64,000 nucleotides of DNA from Deinococcus sp. AB2017081. GTDB taxonomy: Bacteria > Deinococcota > Deinococci > Deinococcales > Deinococcaceae. The stretch is taken from assembly GCF_034440735.1 (NCBI RefSeq), contig NZ_CP140098.1:1109501-1173500 (forward strand), read 5' to 3'. This document shows positions 52,343 to 61,308 of the stretch, one piece after another. A model generated the notes under the pieces. It was not told the DNA's origin. It did no database searches and was given only the letters and a program-made list of their open reading frames with translations. Every line of letters starts with the position of its first letter. Position 1 is the stretch's first letter. The position numbers and the translations under genes were made by a program.

Positions 52343-53269
52343 TCAGGTGCCCTGCCGCACCGCGTCCAGCAGCGACGTGGCGGCCTCCAGCGCAGCCGGC
52401 CCCAGGGGCGCGTGGTTCACGCCCAGCAGGGTGCCCAGCTTGTCGCGCCGGGCGCCGGTCAGGTGAGTCCATGCGGGCAGGTCCGCGTGGTGAATCCGGG
52501 CGGTCTCGTCGCGCAGGTAGCGCACCGCGCCGTCGTAGTACCCGGCCTGGAACGCGGCGCGGGCACGGCGCTCCTGTTCCAGCAGGCCCAGACCACGGGT
52601 GGCGAGCAGCACCCGCCGGGCCTCGGTCTCGCCGCCGAAGGCATACAGCGCCTCCAGGCGGTACACGGCCTTGGGAAAACGCAGGCCCGCCGAGGCCCGC
52701 CACGCATGCGGCAGCCGGATCTCGAACTCCGGCCACAGATGAAGGCGGGTCAGCAGTGCCGGGTACAGCAGTTCCAGCGCCACGCGGCGGGCCTCGGTCA
52801 GGGCCAGTACCTGCGGCGACACGCCGTGGCCCGGACCCGTCAGGTCACGCGCTGCCGCCTCCAGCCGGACGTGGGCGGCGGTCAGCAGTTCCTCGCGGTG
52901 GGCGGCCAGCTGCGGCTCGCTCAGATTCCACAGGGTGCGCTGGATCCGGCCGTAGTGCCCGGTCGGGTCGTAGGCCACCCGGCTGGTTGCCAGCAGGGCC
53001 AGCGGCGCGTCCACACGGGCGTATTCCCAGTCCCGCCACGCCTCCAGCCGGTCGTACGGAAAGCGTTCGGTGGTGATGCCGGCCCGTGTGTCGGTGCGCG
53101 GCGCCGGCAGGTCACGCTCAAAGGTCACGAAGACCGGCTGCGAACCGGCCCACGCGAACTCGGTGCCGGCGCTGCCGGCGTGCGCGACGGCCCTCACCTT
53201 GCGGTCGGCCCTCAGGCGTTCGAGCGTCCGCTCGGGATCGTGCTCCCGCTGGGCATGGGGTTCGGTCAC
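52343..53269 (-). CDS. unknown protein, distantly nucleotidyltransferase-like
   Basis: 308 residues. The N-terminal 70 residues ([38 protein letters not shown]) resemble the start of a minimal nucleotidyltransferase fold (GS motif), but the two catalytic Asp are not seen. The rest is helical ([66 protein letters not shown]). I cannot name a function. Likely conserved in the genus because of its regular coding pattern. Confidence 0.65.
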   Translation of the reverse strand: MTEPHAQREHDPERTLERLRADRKVRAVAHAGSAGTEFAWAGSQPVFVTFERDLPAPRTDTRAGITTERFPYDRLEAWRDWEYARVDAPLALLATSRVAYDPTGHYGRIQRTLWNLSEPQLAAHREELLTAAHVRLEAAARDLTGPGHGVSPQVLALTEARRVALELLYPALLTRLHLWPEFEIRLPHAWRASAGLRFPKAVYRLEALYAFGGETEARRVLLATRGLGLLEQERRARAAFQAGYYDGAVRYLRDETARIHHADLPAWTHLTGARRDKLGTLLGVNHAPLGPAALEAATSLLDAVRQGT

Positions 53270-53354
53270 GGCGGCCTCCTCGGGCAGCCAGCATAGCGGG
53301 AGGCTGGCCTGGGGGACTGTTGCCGGGACTGCGGTGGGGTGTGCCGATGACAGG

Positions 53355-54020
53355 TCAGGCGCGGGCGAAGACGGTCTGCATGCCGGTCACGTGGTCGCCG
53401 ACCGAGACCAGCGGCGTCATGTGGGCGGGCAGGGCGATCGTGACCAGACCGCCCCGAGGCAGAAAGGCCAGCTTGTAGCCGGCGCGGGCACGATCTCCCT
53501 GTTTCACGTAGGGCATGGCGTCCAGTGGGGGGCCGGGGGCCACCATCGTGACGGTCATGTCGCCCATGTCGGCGTGGACGGTCACGGCGAGGCGCTCGTT
53601 GTGCCACATGCCGGGGGCGTCCAGCAGGTCTGTGGGCTGCCGCGCGAGCAGACCCGCCTGCACCTGCAGGGGCAGCAGCGGCGCGGCGGCGCTGGCAGGC
53701 GTGTGGGCGATCGTGCCGACCGTGCCCCCGACCGGCAGGTACGTGTAGTGCACGTCCAGCGGCCCGATCACGACCCCCAGCAGCCAGCCGTCGGTCGCCA
53801 CGTCGCCGGCGAAGGCGTGCACCGGCCGGGCCGAACCGGCAGTTTCGATCTGCCCGTTGCTGACGCGCCGCACGAAGCACACCACGCCATCGGCGGGACT
53901 GAGCACCGCGTCCGTGTGGGCCGGAGGCAGCCGGACGGGATCACGGAACCGGTGAACCCGGCGGACATACCACACAGCGCTCCCGAGGACAGCCAGAGGC
54001 AGGAGAGGACGCAGGCGCAT
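53355..54020 (-). CDS. phosphatidylserine decarboxylase-like protein, probably inactive
   Basis: 221 residues. One N-terminal membrane helix ([16 protein letters not shown]), then the Psd fold: [61 protein letters not shown] and [25 protein letters not shown]. In active enzymes the last block has the GST or GSR site that cleaves itself to form the pyruvoyl group; here it reads RGG without Ser, so self-processing seems impossible. Perhaps a lipid-binding or regulatory relative. A frameshift is not evident. Confidence 0.75.
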   Translation of the reverse strand: MRLRPLLPLAVLGSAVWYVRRVHRFRDPVRLPPAHTDAVLSPADGVVCFVRRVSNGQIETAGSARPVHAFAGDVATDGWLLGVVIGPLDVHYTYLPVGGTVGTIAHTPASAAAPLLPLQVQAGLLARQPTDLLDAPGMWHNERLAVTVHADMGDMTVTMVAPGPPLDAMPYVKQGDRARAGYKLAFLPRGGLVTIALPAHMTPLVSVGDHVTGMQTVFARA

Positions 54021-54138
54021 GGGCGCAGTGTACGGTGCGCCCGTGGCTCACGGTGACGCGGACATCACACCCGGAGGGCACACGGTGAAGGCATGAGCAT
54101 TTCATGAAAGTCTCGCGCTCGGGCGCGAGGGGCCGAGG

Positions 54139-54882
54139 TCACGGCGATGTCAGGATCTGCACGCTCCGCAGGGTGTCGGGCACCACGCCGGGGATGGCGG
54201 TCTCGCCGGCCGCGCTGCTCCGGGCGGTGCGCGTCACCCTGGCCAGCACGTCCTGTCCGGCCACGACCCGGCCGAACACGGTGTACTGCCCGCTCAGGAA
54301 GTCGGCGGGGGCCAGTGTCACGAAGAACTGGCTGCCCTGCGACGTCAGGCTGGCCGACCGCGCCATGCCCAGCACGCCGGGCCGGTCGAAGCGCAGGCCG
54401 CTTCTGACCTCGGCGGCGAACTGGTAGCCGGGGCCGCCCGTGCCCCAGCGGGGGCGCTGCGCCGGATCCGCGCTCAGCGGATCGCCACCCTGCGCCATGA
54501 AGCCCTCGATCACGCGGTGAAAGCGCGTGCCGTCATAGAAGCGGTTCAGCGCCAGGAACACGAAGTTGTTCACGGCCACGGGCGCGGCCTTGGCATCCAG
54601 CTCGACCGTGATGTCGCCCTGGGTGGTGGTCAGGACTGCCCGGTAGGTCTTCGTGGGATCGACCACCTGGGCAGCGCCCTGGAAGACCCGCACCGGTGCG
54701 GCACTCAGCGGAGGAACGGCGGTGAACGTGGCAGCCGCTGTCGGGGCCGCACTGACCGCAGGCGTGCTGGCGGGTGTGGGCGCGGTGGCAGGCGCAGCGG
54801 TGGACTGTCCCCGCGCCGCGGGAGCGCACGCGGCGAGGCTGACACCGATCAGGACGGAGGCCAGGGGAAGGCGCTTTGGCAT
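54139..54882 (-). CDS. peptidyl-prolyl cis-trans isomerase, cyclophilin type, lipoprotein
   Basis: 247 residues. Lipoprotein signal with lipobox LAAC (Cys19), then an Ala/Pro/Thr-rich linker to about residue 75, then the cyclophilin domain: DITVELDAKAAPVAVNNFVFLALNRFYDGTRFHRVIEGFMAQGGDPL, GTGGPGYQFAAEV, RPGVLGMARSASLTSQGSQFFVTLAP and YTVFGRVVAGQDVL. Folding helper anchored in the envelope. ATG 54882. Confidence 0.93.
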   Translation of the reverse strand: MPKRLPLASVLIGVSLAACAPAARGQSTAAPATAPTPASTPAVSAAPTAAATFTAVPPLSAAPVRVFQGAAQVVDPTKTYRAVLTTTQGDITVELDAKAAPVAVNNFVFLALNRFYDGTRFHRVIEGFMAQGGDPLSADPAQRPRWGTGGPGYQFAAEVRSGLRFDRPGVLGMARSASLTSQGSQFFVTLAPADFLSGQYTVFGRVVAGQDVLARVTRTARSSAAGETAIPGVVPDTLRSVQILTSP

Positions 54883-54940
54883 GGCTCCCAGTATTCCATC
54901 CGCGCCATGAGAGGATCGTCCGGTCTGACGGGCCGCGCGG

Positions 54941-55411
54941 TCACTCCAGCGGCAGGCTGGTCGTGTACTTCTCCTGCTTGACCACAATGGTGCTGGCGGT
55001 ATTGCGCACGCCGGGGATGGCCGCCAGGGTGTTCACCAGGAAGTGCTGGTAGGCGTCGAGATCCGGCACACAGACCTTCAGCAGGTAGTCGATGTCGCCC
55101 AGGCACAGGAAGCACTCCAGCACCTCCGGCCGGGCCTGCATGTGCCGGGCGAAGTCCTCGAAACCTGCCTTGGTCTGCTTGTCCAGCGTGACGCGCACGA
55201 GCACCATGAGTTCGCGTCCGACCTTCTTCGGATCGAGCAGCGCCACATACCGCTGGATGATGCCCTCTTCCTCCAGCCGGCGCACGCGGCGCAGCGTGGG
55301 GGCCGGGGTCAGGCCGATCTCGTCCGCGAGTTCGGTGTTGGGTTTGCGGGCGTCCTGCTGGAGGATGCCCAGGATCTGCCGGTCAAGGTCGTCGAGTGCT
55401 TCTTGCGACAT
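54941..55411 (-). CDS. Lrp/AsnC-family transcription regulator
   Basis: 156 residues. N-terminal helix-turn-helix (LDDLDRQILGILQQDARKPNTELADEIGLTPAPTLRRVRRLEEEGIIQRYVALLD), then a RAM ligand domain (VLVRVTLDKQTKAGFEDFARHMQARPEVLECFLCLGDIDYLLKVCVPDLDAYQHFLVNTLAAIPGVRNTASTIVVKQ). Divergent from the alanine dehydrogenase gene, so probably its regulator, with an amino acid as ligand. ATG 55411 is chosen; an extra 24 codons upstream lack family sequence. Confidence 0.95.
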   Translation of the reverse strand: MSQEALDDLDRQILGILQQDARKPNTELADEIGLTPAPTLRRVRRLEEEGIIQRYVALLDPKKVGRELMVLVRVTLDKQTKAGFEDFARHMQARPEVLECFLCLGDIDYLLKVCVPDLDAYQHFLVNTLAAIPGVRNTASTIVVKQEKYTTSLPLE

Positions 55412-55422
55412 GATTGCGGATA

Positions 55423-55522
55423 TTGTGCCACATCTGCGCAACTCTGTTGCCGGGATTGTCCAGAATTGGGCACCTCGCGGCAATCGCGGTGGCGCGTGAT
55501 CCTGCTAGCATTGCGCCACATC
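55423..55522. promoter_or_regulatory. repeated motif TTG[T/C]GCCACATC in the lrp-ald gap
   Basis: TTGTGCCACATC at 55423-55434 and TTGCGCCACATC at 55511-55522 differ in one base. They lie near the two starts in the 161-base intergenic region and are candidate half-sites for the Lrp-type regulator. Confidence 0.4.
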
Positions 55523-55572
55523 ACAGCAGGATCGGCCGCCCCGGACGGGTCGCGGCCCCGCGAGGTCAAGAC

Positions 55573-56679
55573 ATGCAGATCGGACTCCCGAAGGAAATCA
55601 AGGTCAAGGAAAACCGTGTGGCGCTCACTCCCGGCGGGGTCGGGACGCTGGTGCGGCGTGGGCACACGGTCATCGTCGAGCAGGGGGCTGGTGTGGGCAG
55701 CGGAATCCCCGACAGCGAGTACGTGCAGGCCGGGGCCGCCCTGGGCAGCGCCGACGACGCGTGGGCTGCGCAGATGGTCGTGAAGGTCAAGGAGCCCACG
55801 CCGCCCGAGTACCGGTACCTGCGCCCCGAGCTGCTGCTGTTCACGTACCTGCACCTCGCCGCCGACCGGCCCCTGACCGACGCGCTGCTGGAGAGCGGCA
55901 CGACCGGCGTGGCCTACGAGACGGTGCAGTCGGAGGACGGCAGCCTGCCCCTGCTGACCCCCATGAGCGAGGTCGCCGGCCGCCTGTCGGTGCAAGCCGG
56001 CGCGTACCACCTCCAGAAGCCGGCCGGGGGGCGCGGCGTGCTGCTCGGCGGAGTGCCCGGCGTGCAGCCCGGCCACGTCACGATCATCGGGGGTGGAGTG
56101 GTCGGCACCAACGCCGCCAAGATGGCGATGGGCCTGGGGGCCAAGGTGACCATCCTGGACGTGTCGCAGCGCCGGCTGGCGTACCTGGACGACGTGTTCT
56201 TCGGGAAACTCACCACCATGATGAGCAGCGAGGCGAACATCCGCGACCTGTTGCCCACCACGGATCTGCTGATCGGCGCGGTGCTGATTCCCGGTGCCAA
56301 GGCCCCGCATCTGGTCACCCGCGACATGCTGGGCCTGATGCCAGAGGGCAGCGTGATCGTGGACGTGGCGGTCGACCAGGGCGGCTGCGTGGAGACCATC
56401 CACCCGACCACGCACGACGACCCCACGTACACCGTGGACGGCGTGATCCACTACGGTGTGGCGAACATGCCCGGCGCGGTGCCGCGCACCAGCACCTTCG
56501 CGCTGACCAACCAGACGCTGCCGTACGCGCTGCTGTTGGCCGACCACGGCGTGGGTGCCCTGGGCCGCAACGCCGCGCTGAAACTGGGCCTGAACACCCA
56601 CCACGGACAGCTGACCTACCGGGGTGTGGCCGACGCCTTCGATCTGGCGCACGTGGCGCCGGACACCGTCCTGGCCTGA
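55573..56679 (+). CDS. ald: alanine dehydrogenase
   Basis: 368 residues. [96 protein letters not shown] (Rossmann glycine motif), [36 protein letters not shown] and [14 protein letters not shown]. Interconverts L-alanine and pyruvate plus ammonium with NAD. The start ATG 55573 is the usual N-terminus. Linked to nitrogen metabolism and probably induced by the divergent Lrp-type protein. Confidence 0.96.
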   Translation: MQIGLPKEIKVKENRVALTPGGVGTLVRRGHTVIVEQGAGVGSGIPDSEYVQAGAALGSADDAWAAQMVVKVKEPTPPEYRYLRPELLLFTYLHLAADRPLTDALLESGTTGVAYETVQSEDGSLPLLTPMSEVAGRLSVQAGAYHLQKPAGGRGVLLGGVPGVQPGHVTIIGGGVVGTNAAKMAMGLGAKVTILDVSQRRLAYLDDVFFGKLTTMMSSEANIRDLLPTTDLLIGAVLIPGAKAPHLVTRDMLGLMPEGSVIVDVAVDQGGCVETIHPTTHDDPTYTVDGVIHYGVANMPGAVPRTSTFALTNQTLPYALLLADHGVGALGRNAALKLGLNTHHGQLTYRGVADAFDLAHVAPDTVLA

Positions 56680-56782
56680 CCGTCCGGCGCACGCCGGCCC
56701 GCACCTGCGGCAGCGGTCGGCGCGGCGCGGTGATAGCGTGCGCGCACCATGCACCCGAACACCTGTTGGAGCCGAGTCCGAC

Positions 56783-58468
56783 ATGTCACGCGGACGTGAT
56801 TTCGCGGTCGTCCTGACCCGGCATGACCGGTGGCCGGGATCCCCGGAACTGGATGTGCCGGGAGTGGGGCCGTGGCACGTGCAGGTGGAGGGCGCGCCCG
56901 CCCGCTCTGTCCACGGCGACGTCACCGTGCTGTTCAAGGGGCAGGTGTACGACACTCCGGCCGCGGATCTGGCGCTGGGCTACGCCGCGCACGGCCCCGC
57001 CTTCTTCCGTGGGCTTCACGGCGCGTTCTCCATGGTGGTGCTGGATGCCTGCGCCGGCGAGGTGCTGGCCGTCACGGATCATGTCGGGACGCACACCCTG
57101 TATGCCGCCCACGATGGAACGCAGGTGACCCTCTCGACGCGCGCCGACCATCCGCAGTTCGTGCACCGTCCCTACCGCCCGGAGGCGGTGGCGGCGGTGC
57201 TGGCGAGCGGCACGCCGCTGAACGGTACGGCGCTGCACGAGGGGGTGCACGGTCTGGCGAGCGCCAGTGTCCACCGCGTGACCGGATCCGGACTCGCCTC
57301 CAGCGTGTACTGGCAGCTGACCCCCCCCAGCGGAACGGCGGCCGTGCCGGACGCGCTCGTCGACGAGTACGTGTTCCTGCTGCGTCAGGCCGTGCGGCGG
57401 CGGCGACCGGCGGGCGGGCCGGTGCACCTGTCCCTGAGCGGCGGGCACGACTCGCGCGGGCTCCTGGCACTGCTCACGCGCGAGGGGCAGGAGGTGCGCG
57501 CCTTCGCGTATGGCCTGCGCGCCGACATACCGCACACCGACGCCCAGGCCGCCGCGCAGCTGGCGGCCCAGTACGGGGTGCCCTTCGAGCCGGTCGTGGC
57601 CTACCACGGTGACCTGCCGGCCACCATCCGCCGCAACGCCGCGTGGGGACAGGGCGTGGCGAATTTCTGCGAGGAGGTGGATGCGTGGGCGACGCTGGAG
57701 GGATCCATTGAGGACGTCTTCACGGGCGAGCACGCGCACGGCCTGCACCGGGACACCCTGACCGATCCCGACGAGCAGCTGGTGCACCAGCACATCGCGC
57801 CGGGCCAGACCATCACGTGGTTCACGGATCTGCTCGACCCGGGCGCCGCCCGACAGCTCCAGGACGCGTACCGGGACACGCTCGACCACGTGCGGGCCCG
57901 TGCGGCCGCGTATCCGCACGCCCGCCAGCAGCACTTCGTCGTCATGGTGTCGCAGCGGCTGTCGCACATGCTGTTGCCGTGGCGCGAACGCTTCACCGGT
58001 CGGCATGCCGCCGTACATGTTCCCTACCTCGACCGGGAGGTGATGGAGTTCATGCAGCGCGTCCCGCCGGAGCAGCTCGCGGACAAGGCCCTGTTCCAGC
58101 GGGCGCTGCGCCGGCTCGACCCGCAGGTGTACCGGGTGCCCCTGGCCCGCACCCAGGGCTACGAGGCCGACTGGACGGCAGAGCTCATCACCCACCGCGC
58201 CCGCCTGGAGGAGGAGATGCTGGGGCACGCCAGCCGGCTGGACGCCCTGGTGTCCCCGGAGGTGTTGCGCACCCTGCTGCGCGCGGTCGTGCCCGCGTCG
58301 TCACCCGGCACCCTGCGCCGGCGCGTGCGGTCGCGGCTCGGGCAGGTGCGGCACGGCGCCCTGCTCAGCCGTGTGCTCGGGCACGCGACGATCCGCGCGC
58401 ACCCGGTCAGCCGCACCGAGCTGCTGCTGCGGGCGCTGACCCTGCGGGCCCTGGACGCGCCGCGCTGA
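56783..58468 (+). CDS. asparagine synthetase-like protein without glutaminase nucleophile
   Basis: 561 residues. Residues 1-200 have the Ntn glutaminase-like fold (VGTHTLYAAHDGTQVTLSTRADHPQFV, VHRVTGSGLASSVYW), but the start is MSRGRDF and not Met-Cys, so the catalytic Cys is missing. The ATP-pyrophosphatase part (about 215-480) has the PP-loop LSLSGGHDSRGLLALLTREG, AFAYGLRAD and FTGEHAHG, and the ending LPWRERFTGRHAAVHVPYLDREVMEFMQRVP. It may use free ammonia or another amine to amidate a carboxylate, as beta-lactam synthetase or lasso peptide cyclase do. ATG 56783 chosen. 40 bases before an exporter gene. Confidence 0.82.
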   Translation: MSRGRDFAVVLTRHDRWPGSPELDVPGVGPWHVQVEGAPARSVHGDVTVLFKGQVYDTPAADLALGYAAHGPAFFRGLHGAFSMVVLDACAGEVLAVTDHVGTHTLYAAHDGTQVTLSTRADHPQFVHRPYRPEAVAAVLASGTPLNGTALHEGVHGLASASVHRVTGSGLASSVYWQLTPPSGTAAVPDALVDEYVFLLRQAVRRRRPAGGPVHLSLSGGHDSRGLLALLTREGQEVRAFAYGLRADIPHTDAQAAAQLAAQYGVPFEPVVAYHGDLPATIRRNAAWGQGVANFCEEVDAWATLEGSIEDVFTGEHAHGLHRDTLTDPDEQLVHQHIAPGQTITWFTDLLDPGAARQLQDAYRDTLDHVRARAAAYPHARQQHFVVMVSQRLSHMLLPWRERFTGRHAAVHVPYLDREVMEFMQRVPPEQLADKALFQRALRRLDPQVYRVPLARTQGYEADWTAELITHRARLEEEMLGHASRLDALVSPEVLRTLLRAVVPASSPGTLRRRVRSRLGQVRHGALLSRVLGHATIRAHPVSRTELLLRALTLRALDAPR

Positions 58469-58507
58469 TTCCCACCCCGGAGGCCTGACAGGGCGTACCC
58501 TGCCAGG

Positions 58508-60325
58508 ATGATGTCCCGACCCCGCTCCTTCGTGCCCACCGGGCCAGACGGCGTCCGTGTGCGGCGCGATCCCCGGCAGCTCACGCGGCTGCTGGCGTAT
58601 GCCCGGCCGTACCGGTGGCTGTTCGTGCTGGGCGTGTTCGCCACGCTGCTGTCCAGCGGCCTGAACCTGATCTTCCCGAAGCTGTTCGGCACACTGATCG
58701 ACGCCTCCTTCCTGAAAGTCGGCAGCGCGGACACCGGCCCGCTCGACCGCACCGTGCTGCTGCTGCTGGGCGTGTTCGGGCTGTCCTCGATCTTCGGGGC
58801 GGCGCAGTCGTACCTGCTGGCACGGGTCGGGGCCGGCGTGGTGGCAGATCTGCGCCGGTCGGTGTTCTCGCACCTGCTCACGCTGTCGCCGCGCTTTTTC
58901 GGCGAGCACAAGACCGGCGACCTGACCTCCCGCCTGACCGCCGACGTGGGCACCGTGCAGGGCGTGACCAGCAGCGCCCTGGCGCAGCTCGCGGCGCAGT
59001 CGGTCACGCTGGTCGGGGCACTGATCCTGCTGGTCACCACGTCAGCGCGGCTCAGCCTGCTGACCCTGGTGATCATCCCGCTGGTGATCGGCACGGCCGT
59101 GACCATCGGCCGCCGGATCCGCACGGTCAGCCGCACCGTCCAGGACGCGGTGGCCCAGGCCAACGCCAGCGCCGAGGAGGCCATCAGCGGCGTGCGCGTC
59201 GTGCAGAGCTTCACCGCCGAGCACGCCGAGCGCGGGCGCTACGGCCAGGGTGTCCAGCTCAGCTTCCTGGCGGCCCTGAAGCGGGCCCGGCTCCAGGCGC
59301 TGATGTCCGGCGTCATGAGCTTCCTGACCTTCGGGTCGCTGGCGCTGGTGCTGTGGTACGGCGGGCGGCAGGTCATGGCGGGTCAGCTGTCGCCGGGAAA
59401 CCTCGTCACGTTCCTGTTCTACGCCCTGCAGGTGGGGGGTACGGTCGCGCAGCTCACCGGCATCTTCAACCAGTTCCAGGAGGCGCTGGGCGCGTCCAGC
59501 CGGATCTTCGAACTCCTCGACGAGCGCAGCGACCTGCCCCAGTCGGATCGGCCGGTCCACCTGGCACGGGCCGACGGCCGCGTGACCTTCCGGGACGTGC
59601 GCTTCGAATACGGCGAGGCCACCGTGCTGCGCGGCATCGATCTGGAGGTGCCCGCCGGGCAGGTCGTGGCGCTCGTCGGCCCCAGCGGGGCAGGGAAGAC
59701 CACGCTGGTGAACCTGATCCCGCGCTTCTGGGACGTGACCGCCGGTTCACTGCTGGTCGACGGCTGCGATGTGCGGGGGTACGTCCTGCGCGACCTGCGG
59801 GCCCAGGTCGGTCTGGTGCCGCAGGAGACCCTGCTGTTCTCGGGCACCGTGCGCGAGAACATCCTGTACGGTCGCCCGGGCGCCACGCCACAGGAGGTCG
59901 AGGACGCCGCCCGCGCCGCCAACGTCCACGAGTTCGTGACCGCCCTGCCCGGCGGCTACGACACCGTCGTGGGCGAGCGCGGCGTGAAGCTCTCCGGCGG
60001 GCAGCGCCAGCGCGTCGCCATTGCCCGCGCCATCCTGAAAGACCCGCGCATCCTGATCCTGGACGAAGCCACCAGCGCCCTGGACAACGAATCCGAGGCC
60101 CTGGTGCAGTCGGCCCTGGAACGCCTGATGCAGGGCCGCACGACCTTCGTGATCGCCCACCGCCTGAGCACCATCCGCAACGCCGACCGCATCGTGGTGC
60201 TCGACGCCGGCCGGATCGTGGAGGACGGCCCCCACGCCCAGCTGATCGCCGCCGGCGGCCTGTACCGCGACCTGTACGAACTCCAGTTCCGCGCCCAGCA
60301 GGAGGGCCGCACCGAACTGGCGTGA
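58508..60325 (+). CDS. ABC exporter, MsbA-like, fused membrane and ATPase domains
   Basis: 605 residues. Six-helix membrane domain (YRWLFVLGVFATLLSSGLNLIFPKLFGTLI, LARVGAGVVADLRRSVFSHLLTLSPRFFGEHKTGDLTSRL), then ATPase with Walker A GPSGAGKTTLVNLIPRFW, signature LSGGQRQRVAIARAIL, Walker B ILILDEATSALDNESE and H-loop VIAHRLSTIRNADRI. Half-size exporter that works as a dimer, likely for lipids, peptides or drugs. It stands after the asparagine synthetase-like gene and before an aldo/keto reductase gene, all on the plus strand. Confidence 0.94.
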   Translation: MMSRPRSFVPTGPDGVRVRRDPRQLTRLLAYARPYRWLFVLGVFATLLSSGLNLIFPKLFGTLIDASFLKVGSADTGPLDRTVLLLLGVFGLSSIFGAAQSYLLARVGAGVVADLRRSVFSHLLTLSPRFFGEHKTGDLTSRLTADVGTVQGVTSSALAQLAAQSVTLVGALILLVTTSARLSLLTLVIIPLVIGTAVTIGRRIRTVSRTVQDAVAQANASAEEAISGVRVVQSFTAEHAERGRYGQGVQLSFLAALKRARLQALMSGVMSFLTFGSLALVLWYGGRQVMAGQLSPGNLVTFLFYALQVGGTVAQLTGIFNQFQEALGASSRIFELLDERSDLPQSDRPVHLARADGRVTFRDVRFEYGEATVLRGIDLEVPAGQVVALVGPSGAGKTTLVNLIPRFWDVTAGSLLVDGCDVRGYVLRDLRAQVGLVPQETLLFSGTVRENILYGRPGATPQEVEDAARAANVHEFVTALPGGYDTVVGERGVKLSGGQRQRVAIARAILKDPRILILDEATSALDNESEALVQSALERLMQGRTTFVIAHRLSTIRNADRIVVLDAGRIVEDGPHAQLIAAGGLYRDLYELQFRAQQEGRTELA

Positions 60326-60348
60326 CCGGCGTGCGTCACAATGCCCGC

Positions 60349-61242
60349 ATGCAGCAGCGGGATTTCGGCACCACCGGCCTCCGGGTCAGCGTCCTCGGCC
60401 TGGGGGCCGGGCAGATCGGGGATGCCCGTCACAGCGAGGATCTGGCGGGCACCCTGATGAACCGCGCCCTCGACCACGGCGTCACCCTGGTCGACACGGC
60501 CCGTGGCTACGGCCTGAGCGAGCAGCGCATCGGTCGGCACCTGTCGTGGCGGCGCAACGACTTCATCCTGAGCAGCAAGGGCGGCTACGACGCCGAGGGG
60601 GCCCAGGACTGGACACCCGCCGCGATCCGGCTGGGCATCGAGCAGGCCCTGACCCGGCTGCGCGTGGACTGGATCGACATCTTCCACCTGCACTCCTGCC
60701 CGCTGGACGTGCTGCGCCAGGACGAGCTGCTGGGGGCCCTGGACGACGCCGTCGCCAGCGGCCTGATCCGCGTGGCGGCCTACAGCGGCGAGAACGAGGC
60801 CCTGCACTGGGCGGTGACCAGTGGCCGCTTCGGCAGTGTCGAGACCAGCGTGAATGTGGCCGACCAGTGGAGTGCCCGCCACGTCCTGCCCCACGCGCGG
60901 GACGCGGGTCTCGGCGTGATCGCCAAACGCCCCATCGCGAACGCGGCGTGGCAGTACGCCCGGCGGCCCACCGGCCAGTACGCCGAAACGTACTGGGAGC
61001 GTCTGGGCGTGCTCGACCTGGGCAGCGTCCGGCACGCGGCCGGTCTGGAGTGGGACGAGTTCGCCCTGCGCTTCGCCGCGTACACCCCCGGCGTCCACAG
61101 CGCCATCGTGGGGACGGCCAACATCGAGAACCTGGAGCGCAACATCCGGCTCGCGCAGAACGGCCCGCTGCCCCTGGATGTCCTGACCCACATCCACGCC
61201 GCGTGGGATGCCCACGGCCAGGACTGGGGCGGCGAGGTCTAG
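60349..61242 (+). CDS. aldo/keto reductase
   Basis: 297 residues. FGTTGLRVSVLGLGAGQIGD, catalytic Asp and Tyr in LVDTARGYGLSEQRIG, Lys in ILSSKGGYD, His in DIFHLHSCPLDVL, then DDAVASGLIRVAAYSGEN, GVIAKRPIANAAW and GVHSAIVGTANIENLERNI. NADPH-dependent reductase of the plant/yeast-type group; the substrate is unknown. Start ATG 60349, 24 bases after the exporter stop. Confidence 0.92.
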   Translation: MQQRDFGTTGLRVSVLGLGAGQIGDARHSEDLAGTLMNRALDHGVTLVDTARGYGLSEQRIGRHLSWRRNDFILSSKGGYDAEGAQDWTPAAIRLGIEQALTRLRVDWIDIFHLHSCPLDVLRQDELLGALDDAVASGLIRVAAYSGENEALHWAVTSGRFGSVETSVNVADQWSARHVLPHARDAGLGVIAKRPIANAAWQYARRPTGQYAETYWERLGVLDLGSVRHAAGLEWDEFALRFAAYTPGVHSAIVGTANIENLERNIRLAQNGPLPLDVLTHIHAAWDAHGQDWGGEV

Positions 61243-61262
61243 GTCGGGATCGGCACCGAGTG

Positions 61263-61291
61263 GCGCCCGCTCCCAGGGTGGGGGCGGGCGC
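61263..61291. terminator. hairpin between aldo/keto reductase and murA
   Basis: GCGCCCGC 61263-61270 and GCGGGCGC 61284-61291 form an 8-base stem, loop of 13 bases. It stands between convergent genes. Confidence 0.55.
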
Positions 61292-61308
61292 GGCGACTCA
61301 GTCCACCC

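Noticed and set aside
56749..56800. Short ORF MHPNTCWSRV... as a precursor peptide before the asparagine synthetase-like gene
   Set aside because: Only 16 codons, overlaps the start of the gene, no ribosome binding site and no leader/core pattern.
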